Below are positions 53,500-62,634 of a DNA stretch of 64,000 nt, piece after piece. Position numbers and translations under genes: made by a program. This DNA comes from CATOSP01 sp965204715 (GTDB taxonomy: Bacteria > Chloroflexota > Dehalococcoidia > Lucifugimonadales > UBA3495), in assembly GCA_965204715.1 (NCBI GenBank), contig OZ242009.1, positions 310,001-374,000 of the forward strand. Direction: 5' to 3'. The notes beneath the pieces are model-generated. The model was not told the DNA's origin. It worked only from the letters and a program-made list of their open reading frames with translations, and did not search any database. Positions within the stretch are counted from its first letter, which is position 1. Every line of letters begins with the position of its first letter.

Positions 53500-53730
53500 C
53501 ATGACCATCCCAAAGACCCAGCAAACGCCGACCACTATCTGCAGCGCTGTAGCCGCAACGACCTGGAACCCAGACCCTGGGAACTCATGCGCCGCTTCCT
53601 TCCCGGCGACCTCCCCTTTACGACCTCGAATACTTCGCCTGGAACCTGCCGCTACCGCGGACTATCCCACCAACGGCCCGTCCGGTTTGGTATCGGATTC
53701 GCAACGAATTTGAAATTCGCGGTCAAACCG
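53500..53730 (+). pseudogene. Probable coding remnant upstream of the rRNA promoter
   Basis: Two stretches read like protein in different frames: HPKDPANADHYLQRCSRNDL and ELMRRFLPGDLP first, then DLEYFAWNLPLPRTIPPTAR and RPVWYRIRNEFEIRGQTG, with a frame change near 53620. There is no start of its own. The stretch may once have belonged to a gene near the Uma2 unit. Family unknown; low confidence. Confidence 0.35.
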
Positions 53731-53732
53731 GG

Positions 53733-53761
53733 TTGACAGGGGGCGAGGGCCTGTATATACT
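53733..53761 (+). promoter_or_regulatory. 16S rRNA promoter
   Basis: A perfect TTGACA (53733-53738) and TATACT (53756-53761) at 17-base spacing lie about 75 bases before the mature 16S start, preceded by an A/T-rich stretch (AATTTGAAATT) that could act as an UP element. A CTCCCC/GGGGAG hairpin follows just after the start of transcription. Confidence 0.88.
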
Positions 53762-53794
53762 GGCCGAACCGTCTCCCCTTGGGGAGCGGGACAA

Positions 53795-53820
53795 GCACTT
53801 TAACAGTTGAATAGTGGAAG
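53795..53820 (+). repeat. rRNA processing stem, 5' arm
   Basis: This 26-base segment pairs with 55557-55582: 22 Watson-Crick pairs, one G-U and three mismatches. The arms enclose the whole 16S gene, as expected for an RNase III processing stem. Confidence 0.8.
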
Positions 53821-53834
53821 AGAGCTAGGTTTTT

Positions 53835-55353
<1,519 letters not shown>

Positions 55354-55556
55354 CGGAGCTACGGTCTTGACCTGTTTCCCCGGCAACCGCCGGGGTCGGG
55401 GCCGGACCCAACTCCCAGGTCGAACGGTGGGTGTTCCGTTCTAGAAGCCAGTTGGTTGAGCCATGCTCCCCGGTGAAAGGAACGGTCCCCTGAGAAAGTC
55501 CACCGTCACTCCCCGGCCCAGCCGGGGCTCACCAAAGCAACAACAACCTATCCTCC

Positions 55557-55582
55557 CTTCCACTACTCAGCCGTTAAAGCGC
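55557..55582 (+). repeat. rRNA processing stem, 3' arm
   Basis: Partner of 53795-53820. It lies five bases before the terminator stem, so the transcript folds with the 16S in one closed loop. Confidence 0.8.
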
Positions 55583-55586
55583 ACCG

Positions 55587-55624
55587 AAAGAGCCGGACTT
55601 GGTTAGTCCGGCTCTTTATTTAGT
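55587..55624 (+). terminator. Rho-independent terminator of the 16S unit
   Basis: AAAGAGCCGGACT (55587-55599) pairs perfectly over 13 bases with AGTCCGGCTCTTT (55605-55617) around a five-base loop, followed by ATTTAGT. It ends the rRNA transcript before the next gene. Confidence 0.93.
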
Positions 55625-55641
55625 ATGGTGAAGGACCGATC

Positions 55642-56475
55642 ATGCCAAATCCGTTCGAACATCGGGAATTACGAGATTGGTTTTTCCAAGGAGTAAACGC
55701 TTCTGGGATGTTCCCGAGGGGAGTAGCCACTCTTGGGTCGGATCCGTTCGATGAGGATGAATTCAATAGTTTTCTTCAAGGACTTGGTATCACAGTTTGT
55801 GCAACGTCCTCGCTCCGGTGTAGTTTTTTCGATATGCTGGGGATCATGGCCTATGCAACCCCTTCGAACCTGAATGTACTGGTCGTAGGGCAGATAGAAT
55901 GGGAAGACGACTTGAACGATGCAATCGAAGCAAGGCGGGGAAAGGACCTTCGAGTCTATTCCCAAGAGATGTTTCTTGCACTGTTGCAAACGGGCCTAGA
56001 CCCGCTTGAGTCTCCCAAGGTTGCCAAGCATTTTGGCAAAGGACATCCTGCCTTGGAATATATCCAGGAATGGGGATTCGCCTGGCCCATCACCAGGATC
56101 GTCCCGTCATCAAGTGGCACCGCTGCTGTCGTCACGCGGAATTTGAGGGATAAAAGTCTTCTCAAGTTATTTGGGTATACTGCTGGAACTATGGGGCGAG
56201 ACACTCATAAAAGGCAGAGTGCTCTTCGCAATGTACTCGCTGCACATCTTGGTGGAAGACCAGACACCATGGAATTCGCGCCGGAGTGGGGAGAACCGTT
56301 TTCGGGGACACGGCTCAAAAAGATAGCCGAGCATATCAGTATGAACATTTCTCGGCGCAGCGCGGGTCGTTGGCCAGAAGCGGAAAGTCACTGGCGTGCC
56401 GACCTGCAATGGCTCAAAGTGATGTTTTATGAAGGAAAGCACACTTTTCGTTGGCCCTCGCCCGACGTCTTGTGA
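55642..56475 (+). CDS. Uncharacterised two-part protein
   Basis: This 277-residue protein begins 17 bases after the rRNA terminator. The first half has RVYSQEMFLALLQTGLDPLE then GHPALEYIQEWGFAWP; the second has LLKLFGYTAGTMGRDTHKRQSALRNVLAAHL, EWGEPFSGTRLKKIAEHIS and HWRADLQWLKVMFYEG then FRWP. I recall both blocks as recurring in uncharacterised bacterial proteins, but I cannot name the family or a function. GC is lower than in the flanks, which suggests acquisition. The end overlaps the following DUF2283 frame by 47 bases. Confidence 0.6.
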   Translation: MPNPFEHRELRDWFFQGVNASGMFPRGVATLGSDPFDEDEFNSFLQGLGITVCATSSLRCSFFDMLGIMAYATPSNLNVLVVGQIEWEDDLNDAIEARRGKDLRVYSQEMFLALLQTGLDPLESPKVAKHFGKGHPALEYIQEWGFAWPITRIVPSSSGTAAVVTRNLRDKSLLKLFGYTAGTMGRDTHKRQSALRNVLAAHLGGRPDTMEFAPEWGEPFSGTRLKKIAEHISMNISRRSAGRWPEAESHWRADLQWLKVMFYEGKHTFRWPSPDVL

Positions 56476-56764
56476 CCTTGCGGTATTATTACTGCCGGAC
56501 AGTACCTCTGCGAAGAAGGCAAGTACGGCCCCAAAAGACCCTGCCGAAAACCTGGATGCCTGCTTAAGGCTGCTATCGGCAGTTAAGTTGTTCCCCAAAG
56601 GCCGCTTGTGGGTCTCTCACGACGAGGAGGGGGATGTGCTGTACGTCAACTTTCAAAAGCCAAGCCAGGCAACCGACAGCGAGATTACCGACAATGACAT
56701 CATCCTGCGGTACAACGGCGGCGATGTGGTAGGTATTACGGTTCTGTACGCTAGCGAGCGTTGA
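56429..56764 (+). CDS. DUF2283 domain-containing protein
   Basis: The C-terminal part, GRLWVSHDEEGDVLYVNFQKPSQATDSEITDNDIILRYNGGDVVGITVLYAS, is a DUF2283 domain (about residues 58-109). The N-terminal 50 residues are not conserved, and the true start may be later, since the ATG at 56429 overlaps the previous gene out of frame. The last 69 bases recur at 57459-57527. Confidence 0.7.
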   Translation: MKESTLFVGPRPTSCDLAVLLLPDSTSAKKASTAPKDPAENLDACLRLLSAVKLFPKGRLWVSHDEEGDVLYVNFQKPSQATDSEITDNDIILRYNGGDVVGITVLYASER

Positions 56765-56785
56765 CAACTTCGAGGGTAAACAGCC

Positions 56786-57064
56786 ATGTCAGTAGACGCA
56801 GCCACCATCGCAAGAGAGTTTTCGCTCAGCGAAGAAGAGCTGACCCGCAAGAGCCTGCGGGCCTTCCTGCTGGAACAGCTACGCACGATGGAATCCGAAC
56901 GGAAGGCGCGGTGCGCCAAGTTCGGCGTTTCCGACCTCTGGGGAATGGAAGGGCTGATAGTGGAGGGGAAAGTGGAAGAGGAGGCGATTCTCGAGGACTT
57001 TCAGACGGTAGACTACCTGACCGCTCGCGTCAGGCGGATAAAGGTGATGCTCGAGGAACTGTAA
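56786..57064 (+). CDS. Putative TumA-like antitoxin
   Basis: This 92-residue, mostly helical, charged protein (EFSLSEEELTRKSLRAFLLEQLRTMESERKARCAKFGV, then VDYLTARVRRIKVMLEEL) sits directly before the TumE-like gene, where the TumA partner is expected. I recognise it by position and character more than by motif. The stop at 57062-57064 touches the next frame. Confidence 0.5.
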   Translation: MSVDAATIAREFSLSEEELTRKSLRAFLLEQLRTMESERKARCAKFGVSDLWGMEGLIVEGKVEEEAILEDFQTVDYLTARVRRIKVMLEEL

Positions 57065-57072
57065 TACCAGAC

Positions 57073-57420
57073 TTGGAAAGTCTTGGCAGGCTAGCAGAAG
57101 TGGAGTTTCTTGAGATTGTCCAATCCACGGTCATCATCGAAAACAAACTTCGGGCAACCCTTATCGACGGCTCTTACATTGACTTCTGGTGGTCAGAAGA
57201 AATCCCAGGACGCTATGCCTATCAATGGGAACGGCGCCGTATTGATGGGACTATCTACCGGCATGACAACATACCTCATATACAGTGGCGGGCAGTGGGT
57301 TCATTCCCAAAGCACTTTCACGACAGCGCACAACAGGCCGTCACAGAAAGCGATATGCCGGATGACCCGGAAGAGGGGCTTCGGCAGTTCCTGACTTTTG
57401 CCAGGAGCATGATTTTATGA
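57073..57420 (+). CDS. TumE-family toxin-like protein
   Basis: This 115-residue protein contains LRATLIDGSYIDFWWSEEIPGRYAYQWERRRIDGTIYRHDNIPHI and SFPKHFHDSAQQAV, which is the TumE toxin pattern (strand-rich, with YAYxWxR...DGTxxRxDNxPH). The start is uncertain: the in-frame codons at the junction with the antitoxin read GTA ATA, so the old start may be lost; TTG at 57073 or GTG at 57100 would be used instead. I give TTG. Confidence 0.65.
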   Translation: MESLGRLAEVEFLEIVQSTVIIENKLRATLIDGSYIDFWWSEEIPGRYAYQWERRRIDGTIYRHDNIPHIQWRAVGSFPKHFHDSAQQAVTESDMPDDPEEGLRQFLTFARSMIL

Positions 57421-57458
57421 GTGTCACAAATTAGGAGGGACCATCAGGCTGGAAGGAC

Positions 57459-57527
57459 GACATCATCCTGCGGTACAACGGCGACGATGTGGCAGGTATT
57501 ACGGTCCTGCACGCCAGCGAGCGTTGA
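57459..57527 (+). pseudogene. Duplicated DUF2283 tail
   Basis: This 69-base copy differs from 56696-56764 at five positions and encodes the same end of the DUF2283 domain (DDIILRYNGDDVAGITVLHASER, then stop), with no start or upstream half. The toxin-antitoxin pair lies between the two copies. Confidence 0.8.
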
Positions 57528-57557
57528 GCGCCTGCCGGTTCCCGATCTATGCTCCGG

Positions 57558-57842
57558 TCACCTTGGGGTTTCGGCCAGTTCTTCCTCCGCCTCTATCAGG
57601 ATGTCGGGAACTTCCGCCTCGATGCTGCCGACGACCACGTATTCAACGTAGGCATTGTGGGGCACAGGGTCCAGTCCTTGCTCTGCCTCTGCTTCCAAGA
57701 GCAATTCGATTGCTTCCCTGGCATTTTCCAAGGCTTCCTCAACCGTATCCCCGCAGGTGATACAGTTAGGGTAGTGGGGGAACATCACCTGGTAGCCATC
57801 ATCGTCCGGCAATACGATCACCGTAAATTTCCGTTTCGCCAT
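57558..57842 (-). CDS. HicB-family antitoxin-like protein
   Basis: This 94-residue protein has the HicB fold core MAKRKFTVIVLPDDDGYQVMFPHYPNCITCGDTVEEALENAREAIELLLEA. No HicA gene is adjacent on either side, so it is an orphan. A C-terminal DNA-binding domain is not obvious; the acidic tail (ILIEAEEELAETPR) is unusual. Confidence 0.8.
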   Translation of the reverse strand: MAKRKFTVIVLPDDDGYQVMFPHYPNCITCGDTVEEALENAREAIELLLEAEAEQGLDPVPHNAYVEYVVVGSIEAEVPDILIEAEEELAETPR

Positions 57843-57881
57843 TAAAGCACTTCCTCGGCAATTGAATCGAAGAGTTTCCGT

Positions 57882-57895
57882 GTCATTCCCGCTTA
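57882..57895. repeat. Truncated REP-like palindrome
   Basis: GTCATTCCCGC followed by unrelated sequence, a half copy. Confidence 0.55.
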
Positions 57896-58004
57896 GTGAA
57901 CCCTTACTGCGACCGCATAAGAGAAATGGAGTGGAGAAGCTCAGAGCGTGAAGAGGGGCAACCGCGGGCGGGTCCAGGTCCAGAGACGTAGTAACTGACG
58001 ATGA

Positions 58005-58088
58005 AAGAATTGGCGGTACGCCTCGTGTGGCTTGTTAATCACCCCGGCGTACCCTCGGCTTTGCCGACCAGACAAAGCGCCAATTCTT
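58005..58088. other. Nested inverted-repeat structured element
   Basis: An 11-base outer stem AAGAATTGGCG/CGCCAATTCTT (58005-58015, 58078-58088) directly encloses a seven-base stem GTACGCC/GGCGTAC (58016-58022, 58046-58052) and a small CGGC-TTT-GCCG hairpin (58056-58066). This three-way-junction-like layout is unlike the REP family and suits a structured RNA, a recombination site, or the end of a lost mobile element. Confidence 0.55.
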
Positions 58089-58276
58089 GACGTATTTACT
58101 GTAGTGCAAGCGCTATACCGCAAGCGATATCTTCAAACTTTCACGACTCTCGCTATAAAGCAATCTTCAGCTTGTCCAGTCAACGTCTGCCAATGCTGTG
58201 AGACAGCAAGGCAACAGCCATCGGCCCCGCATCGCGGAGCGGCCCACGCCAACCGGACTGATGAGGTCGAACCCGG

Positions 58277-59074
58277 TTACTCTACGGTGAGGGTGGCTTC
58301 GCCCAGGCATTCCACGGCCACCACGGCATGGTCGCCGGGATTGAGGAATTTGGGGGTTACGATGCTGCCGGTTATGATGACCATGCCGGCCTTCAATCCA
58401 TCGCCGCGGCTGGCGAGCATGTTGGCCAGCCAGACCAGCGGCTCCAGGGGATGGCCCATCACGTCCGATCCCAGCCCTTCTCCGACCAGCTCGCCGTTGA
58501 TGGTCATTGAGCCTCGGGAGGCGGCCAGGTCGACGCTGCGCCAGTCCGTCACCTCGGGGCCGAGGGCGACTCCGGCATTGGAGATGTTGGTGGCGATTCC
58601 GGCCAACAGCCGAGCCTGTGGGTCGTCGACCTGCTCACTCCTGCCGTCGATCACCTCGAATGCGGCCATGACGGCGTCCACCGCGGCCTCGATGCGGGCG
58701 CGGTCGTAGGGGGATCCCGAGGCGGGCAGGTCCTCACCGAGCCGGGCGGCTACCTCGCACTCGATGCCCAGGCGAAGGAAGTCCGCGGCCCGGACGGTGG
58801 CCGGGGAGTGGCGGATATTGTTGGCGAGTACCACGCCCGCGCCCGGCTCGGTGATGCCGGAGTTCTGGCGCATGGTGGTAGTGGTGTAGGCGATCTTGTA
58901 CCCGGCTATCGGCCCCTGCGACTGGGACAAAATATCCTGCAACACGGCCTGGATTTGGTATGCCTCTTCAATGGAGCTGGGGGCGGACTCGGCATCCATG
59001 CTGTAACGGAGACCGTCGCGGTATTGTGCGGCCAGAAGTTGGGCGGTCCGCTGGACCTTCGTTTCGGTAGTCAT
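58277..59074 (-). CDS. 2-keto-4-pentenoate hydratase-like protein
   Basis: This 265-residue enzyme of the fumarylacetoacetate-hydrolase/MhpD fold has GPIAGYKIAYTTTTMRQNSGITEPGAGVVL, LGIECEVAARLGEDLP and AAFEVIDGRSEQVDD. It probably hydrates an unsaturated keto acid in aromatic or terpenoid breakdown. The ATG at 59074 follows AGGAGG. It is on the same strand as the dienelactone hydrolase and CoA-transferase genes, but with gaps. Confidence 0.85.
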   Translation of the reverse strand: MTTETKVQRTAQLLAAQYRDGLRYSMDAESAPSSIEEAYQIQAVLQDILSQSQGPIAGYKIAYTTTTMRQNSGITEPGAGVVLANNIRHSPATVRAADFLRLGIECEVAARLGEDLPASGSPYDRARIEAAVDAVMAAFEVIDGRSEQVDDPQARLLAGIATNISNAGVALGPEVTDWRSVDLAASRGSMTINGELVGEGLGSDVMGHPLEPLVWLANMLASRGDGLKAGMVIITGSIVTPKFLNPGDHAVVAVECLGEATLTVE

Positions 59075-59211
59075 CATGCCTCCTGTGTTGCGGAAATCCC
59101 GTACTGGTAAAAGGGAGACTCAGTGCGCCGGACCGTTGTGGCCCGGATGCAGGAACGCCCCCGGCCCGGCCGGAGGCGTTCCAAAGCGCTCCTGGTGAGC
59201 AGATTTCCCGG

Positions 59212-60030
59212 TCAGTTGTCGGCGGGGACCGCTTCCAGGGCCGCTCCGCTGGGTGAACCGGCGGGAGTGGACAGGTGGCGGTTGTAGAAGTCTACGACCT
59301 TGCCCCATGCGTCCACCGCAGATGCCTGATGGTAGCTGGGCCGGTCGACGGCGAAGAAGCCGTGTCCGGCGCCGTCGTAGCGGTGGAACTCGTACTCCTT
59401 GTTGTGCTGCTTGAGGACCAACTCGGTGAGGTCCACTTCCTCGGGGGAAGGTCTGGCGTCCTCATTCCCGAAGATCCCCATTATCGGGCAGTTCATGTTG
59501 GCGGTCATGTCAACCGGGGCCACGGGCATGGACTCGGTGGGCGGCTCGGAGTCGCGGGCGGTAACGCCGCCGCCCCAGCAGTCCACGGCTGCGTTGAGGC
59601 TGGGGATGTTGCAGGCTACCAGGTAGACCTGCCGGCCACCGGAGCAGAAGCCAATCACGCCGACCTTGCCGTTGGTGTAGGGCAACGACCGGAGGTAGCG
59701 CATAGAGGCTTCCACGTCGCCGATGCACTGGGAGTCGGGAATCATGCCCCCCTCGCGGACGGCGGCGCTGACCTGTTCGTGGGGAGCGTCGAAACCGACC
59801 TTCTCGCGGACGCGGTAATGGATGTCCGGGGATATGGTGGCAAAGCCGTGGTAAGCCAGCTTGCGGGCCATTTCCTTGGAAGCCTCATCCCAGCCCGGCA
59901 TGTGGTGAATCAGGACCACGCTGCCGTAGGGTCCTGGACCAAGGGGGCGAGCGAGGTATGCGTCGATTTCGTCGCCGTTGTGTCCTGTAATCCTCACCGT
60001 CTCGGCGAGCATTCCTTCATACCTGGCCAT
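59212..60030 (-). CDS. Dienelactone hydrolase family protein
   Basis: This 272-residue alpha/beta hydrolase has VLIHHMPGWDEASKEMARKLAYHGF, the nucleophile Cys in GFCSGGRQVY, GNEDARPS (Asp) and GAGHGFFAVDRP (His). A Cys-His-Asp triad is typical of dienelactone hydrolases, which open muconolactone-type rings. The ATG at 60030 follows GAGGAGGAACC. Confidence 0.9.
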   Translation of the reverse strand: MARYEGMLAETVRITGHNGDEIDAYLARPLGPGPYGSVVLIHHMPGWDEASKEMARKLAYHGFATISPDIHYRVREKVGFDAPHEQVSAAVREGGMIPDSQCIGDVEASMRYLRSLPYTNGKVGVIGFCSGGRQVYLVACNIPSLNAAVDCWGGGVTARDSEPPTESMPVAPVDMTANMNCPIMGIFGNEDARPSPEEVDLTELVLKQHNKEYEFHRYDGAGHGFFAVDRPSYHQASAVDAWGKVVDFYNRHLSTPAGSPSGAALEAVPADN

Positions 60031-60165
60031 CGGTTCCTCCTCTTGTTTGTGGTCTTGAGCAGACGACTCGGGCATTTGCCTGCGTCCGCTCAGCGTGCCG
60101 CCACACTACTACCCGATTCTGGGGGTGTCAACCGGCCATGCGGTCCGGGCCCTGGCCACAGCGGG

Positions 60166-60870
60166 CTACGGGCCGGTCTCCCAGATGCCATCGGGCGGAA
60201 TGATGATCATGCGGTCCACGTAGATGCCGGGGACGTGAATCTTGTCGGGGTCCAACTCGCCCATGGGGACTATCTCGTTCTCCAGTTCCACTATGGTCGT
60301 TTTGGCGGCCATCGCCATGATGGGGTTGAAGTTGCGCTGGGCGAGGCGGAACTGGAGGTTGCCGAAGGTGTCTGCCTGCCATGCCTTGATGAAAGCGTAG
60401 TCGGCGTGCAACGGGAACTCCAGGACGTAAGTGCGCCCGTTGATTTCCCGGTGCTCCTTGCCCTCGGCAAGCTCGGTGCCCACACTGGCGGGAGTGAAGA
60501 ATCCGCCGATACCGGCAGCGGCCGAGCGGATGCGCTCGGCCAGGGTGCCCTGGGGAAGAAGCTCGGCCTCCATCTCGCCGTCGTTATATTTCTGAACGAA
60601 CGGGGTTATCCGGGATGGATGAGTCGGGGCGGTGAAGGCGCAGACCATCTTCCTGACCTGGCCCGCCTCAATCAATGTGCCGACGTCAACCCTGCCGGTG
60701 GTCCCGCCGTGGCCGTTGGAAATCCCAGTAAGCTCTTTCGCCCCCTGCTGGTTCAGGGCGGCGATGAGGTTCTGGGGGGAGCCGACGCCGAAGCCTGGGA
60801 ACATTATGGTCGAACCGTCGGGGATGTCGGCAACGGCCTCGTCGAAGCTCTGGAGAATCTTGTTCTTCAT
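60166..60870 (-). CDS. CoA-transferase, alpha subunit
   Basis: This 234-residue alpha subunit of 3-oxoacid or related CoA-transferases has the CoA-binding MFPGFGVGSPQNLIAALNQQG and NGHGGTTG, then ISNGHGGTTGRVDVGTLIEAGQVRKMVCAF and GGFFTPASVGTELAEGKEHREINGR. The ATG at 60870 follows GAGGAGG. The beta subunit, normally the next gene, is absent here; the downstream genes are hydrolase and hydratase. Confidence 0.85.
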   Translation of the reverse strand: MKNKILQSFDEAVADIPDGSTIMFPGFGVGSPQNLIAALNQQGAKELTGISNGHGGTTGRVDVGTLIEAGQVRKMVCAFTAPTHPSRITPFVQKYNDGEMEAELLPQGTLAERIRSAAAGIGGFFTPASVGTELAEGKEHREINGRTYVLEFPLHADYAFIKAWQADTFGNLQFRLAQRNFNPIMAMAAKTTIVELENEIVPMGELDPDKIHVPGIYVDRMIIIPPDGIWETGP

Positions 60871-61113
60871 GTTCCGGCGTTCCTCCTCGGTCTTGGCGGT
60901 ATCCGCATGGTCAAGCTGCCTGGACACAACGGCACGGAGTAGCGTTTCTGATTTACCAGGATGGGGCGATGGGGCGAGTTTATGTTTAGCACCGGAGCCT
61001 GTCAACGTCCGCCAGGCAACCGGCCTCTCCTCGTTTTCACAGGGACAAGGTTTGGGTTAGAATCGCGGATATTCCGGGAGTTGGAACGTCAGACGGCAGG
61101 GGGAGAAACGGGT

Positions 61114-61671
61114 ATGAACACGAGCAAGACCGGCCAGCGCGGGAACATAGTGCAGGGAGAGGACGGGGTGTTTGAACTGTTCCCACTGCCCACGGATGAG
61201 GCCACGCTGTTGAGCATCTTTGAAGACTGCTTCGAGGAGTGGGAGCACCTGCACATCGGTCCGCTGATCCAGGGCGCGGCCTGGGAGATACGGCCGCCCC
61301 GCAAGCCGCGAATCAAGACGCATGATGGCTACGCAACCGTGGACTTCGAGGACTGGCACTTTCACATCTGCATCGGGGAACACAAGGGCGCTCCGCCGGA
61401 GCTGGCCAAGCGCCGGCAGACGGCCAGGGCGGAGCTTTACCGCAGGCTGAGCAACGGGAAGCCGGGGGACTGGGGGCTGCGGCTGTTCAACGGCGGGGGT
61501 GAGGAACAGATTACGTTCATGCTGCCCAACCCGTTCCTGACCGACGAGCAGCGGATAATGCGGGAGCCGGACTGGAGCCGCCTGGACCTTTGGGACCGGC
61601 TGAGGCAGAAGTACCTGGGGTTAGAACCGGACCCGATGGACCGGACGTCGCCGGGTTTTTCGCACGCATAG
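61114..61671 (+). CDS. Conserved hypothetical protein
   Basis: This 185-residue protein has GPLIQGAAWEIRPPRKPRIKTHDGYATVDFEDWHFHICIGEHKG and LPNPFLTDEQRIMREPDWSRLDLWDRLRQKYLG, with no membrane segment. I recall similar proteins in Chloroflexota (possibly DUF7676) but cannot assign a function. GGGGAGAAACGGGT precedes the ATG at 61114. It starts a plus-strand pair with the hydrolase that follows. Confidence 0.6.
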   Translation: MNTSKTGQRGNIVQGEDGVFELFPLPTDEATLLSIFEDCFEEWEHLHIGPLIQGAAWEIRPPRKPRIKTHDGYATVDFEDWHFHICIGEHKGAPPELAKRRQTARAELYRRLSNGKPGDWGLRLFNGGGEEQITFMLPNPFLTDEQRIMREPDWSRLDLWDRLRQKYLGLEPDPMDRTSPGFSHA

Positions 61672-61759
61672 GGGGAACCCGGTACGGCTGCAGGGGGCCT
61701 GCCATCAGGACGCAACGGCCACTGCTTACTGACCACTCAGCACAGATAAGGGGCAAAGC

Positions 61760-62614
61760 ATGGAGATCCTTGACCGGATTTACCGGATCGAGTTGGGGCA
61801 CTCTGCGGGTGATTCGGGCTCGACCGAGGGTGGGCCGTCGGTGAGCGCGTTTTACGTGCAGGGGGCGGAGAGCGGGTTGTTCATCGACGCGGGGTTTCCC
61901 GATTTGGCGCGGACGCAGCCCATCCTGGACTACTGGCGGGGGCCGCTGGGCAGCTATCCAACAAGCTGGGTGCTGGTCAGCCACCGCCACTACGAGCACG
62001 CGGGCGGGGTCAAGATACTCAAGGAGGCGACCGGGGCCAGGATAGGAGTAGGGAGGGGAGACGCCACAGCGGTGGAGGCCGACGTTGGAGAGGGAACCAA
62101 CGTGGTTGACGAGGCATTGACCGGCGGGGAGGTGTTCGACCTTGGAGGGCGGCGGGTCCGCGCTATCGCCACACCGGGGCACACGGCGGGGACTATGTGC
62201 TACCTGGTGGAGGAGGAGGGCGTCCTGTTTACCGGGGACCACATCATGGGCCAGGGCACGGTGGTGGTGCGGAGCGACGAGGGCGGTTCTATGGCCCAGC
62301 ACGTCGCGTCCCTTGAGATGCTGCTGGATATGGACGTGCGGACGGTCATTTCCGGGCACGGGCCGGTGATGACCGACCCAATGGCGCAGATACCGGAGTT
62401 AGTCCGTCACCGGCAGGAACGGGAGACGCAGATTCTGGACATGGTAAGGCATGGCATGGGAGGCGTGGACGACCTGGTGGACAGGATTTACGGGGAGTCG
62501 AGTGAGCGGCGGCTGTGGCTGGCCCGCCATCAGGTAGTGTCCCATCTGAAGAAGTTAGAGGATGAGGGGCGTGTCGTTGCCGCGGAAGAGGGGGTGACTT
62601 ACCGGGCTGCGTAA
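61760..62614 (+). CDS. Metallo-beta-lactamase-fold hydrolase with winged-helix tail (LACTB2-like)
   Basis: This 284-residue protein has IDAGFPD, VLVSHRHYEHAGGVKIL, IATPGHTAGTMCYL and FTGDHIMGQGT, then a C-terminal helical segment (RRLWLARHQVVSHLKKLEDEGRVVA) typical of LACTB2-like enzymes. The zinc motif reads HRHYEH, with Glu where Asp (HxHxDH) is usual. GGGGCAAAGC lies upstream of the ATG. Substrate unknown. Confidence 0.85.
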   Translation: MEILDRIYRIELGHSAGDSGSTEGGPSVSAFYVQGAESGLFIDAGFPDLARTQPILDYWRGPLGSYPTSWVLVSHRHYEHAGGVKILKEATGARIGVGRGDATAVEADVGEGTNVVDEALTGGEVFDLGGRRVRAIATPGHTAGTMCYLVEEEGVLFTGDHIMGQGTVVVRSDEGGSMAQHVASLEMLLDMDVRTVISGHGPVMTDPMAQIPELVRHRQERETQILDMVRHGMGGVDDLVDRIYGESSERRLWLARHQVVSHLKKLEDEGRVVAAEEGVTYRAA

Positions 62615-62634
62615 ATCGTTTGGGGGAGTGATCA

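Larger units (their letters stand above)
57843..58276. other. Gene-free region with nested inverted repeats
   Basis: This 434-base stretch between the HicB-like and hydratase genes carries a REP half-copy and the structured element at 58005-58088. The 60-residue open frames here were not supported as genes. Confidence 0.6.

Noticed and set aside
58005..58088. Integron attC site
   Set aside because: The outer stem does not contain the GTTRRRY/RYYYAAC core, and no integrase or cassette is nearby.
57941..58123. 60-residue minus-strand frame over the structured element
   Set aside because: It overlaps the inverted repeats and has no start signal or family match.
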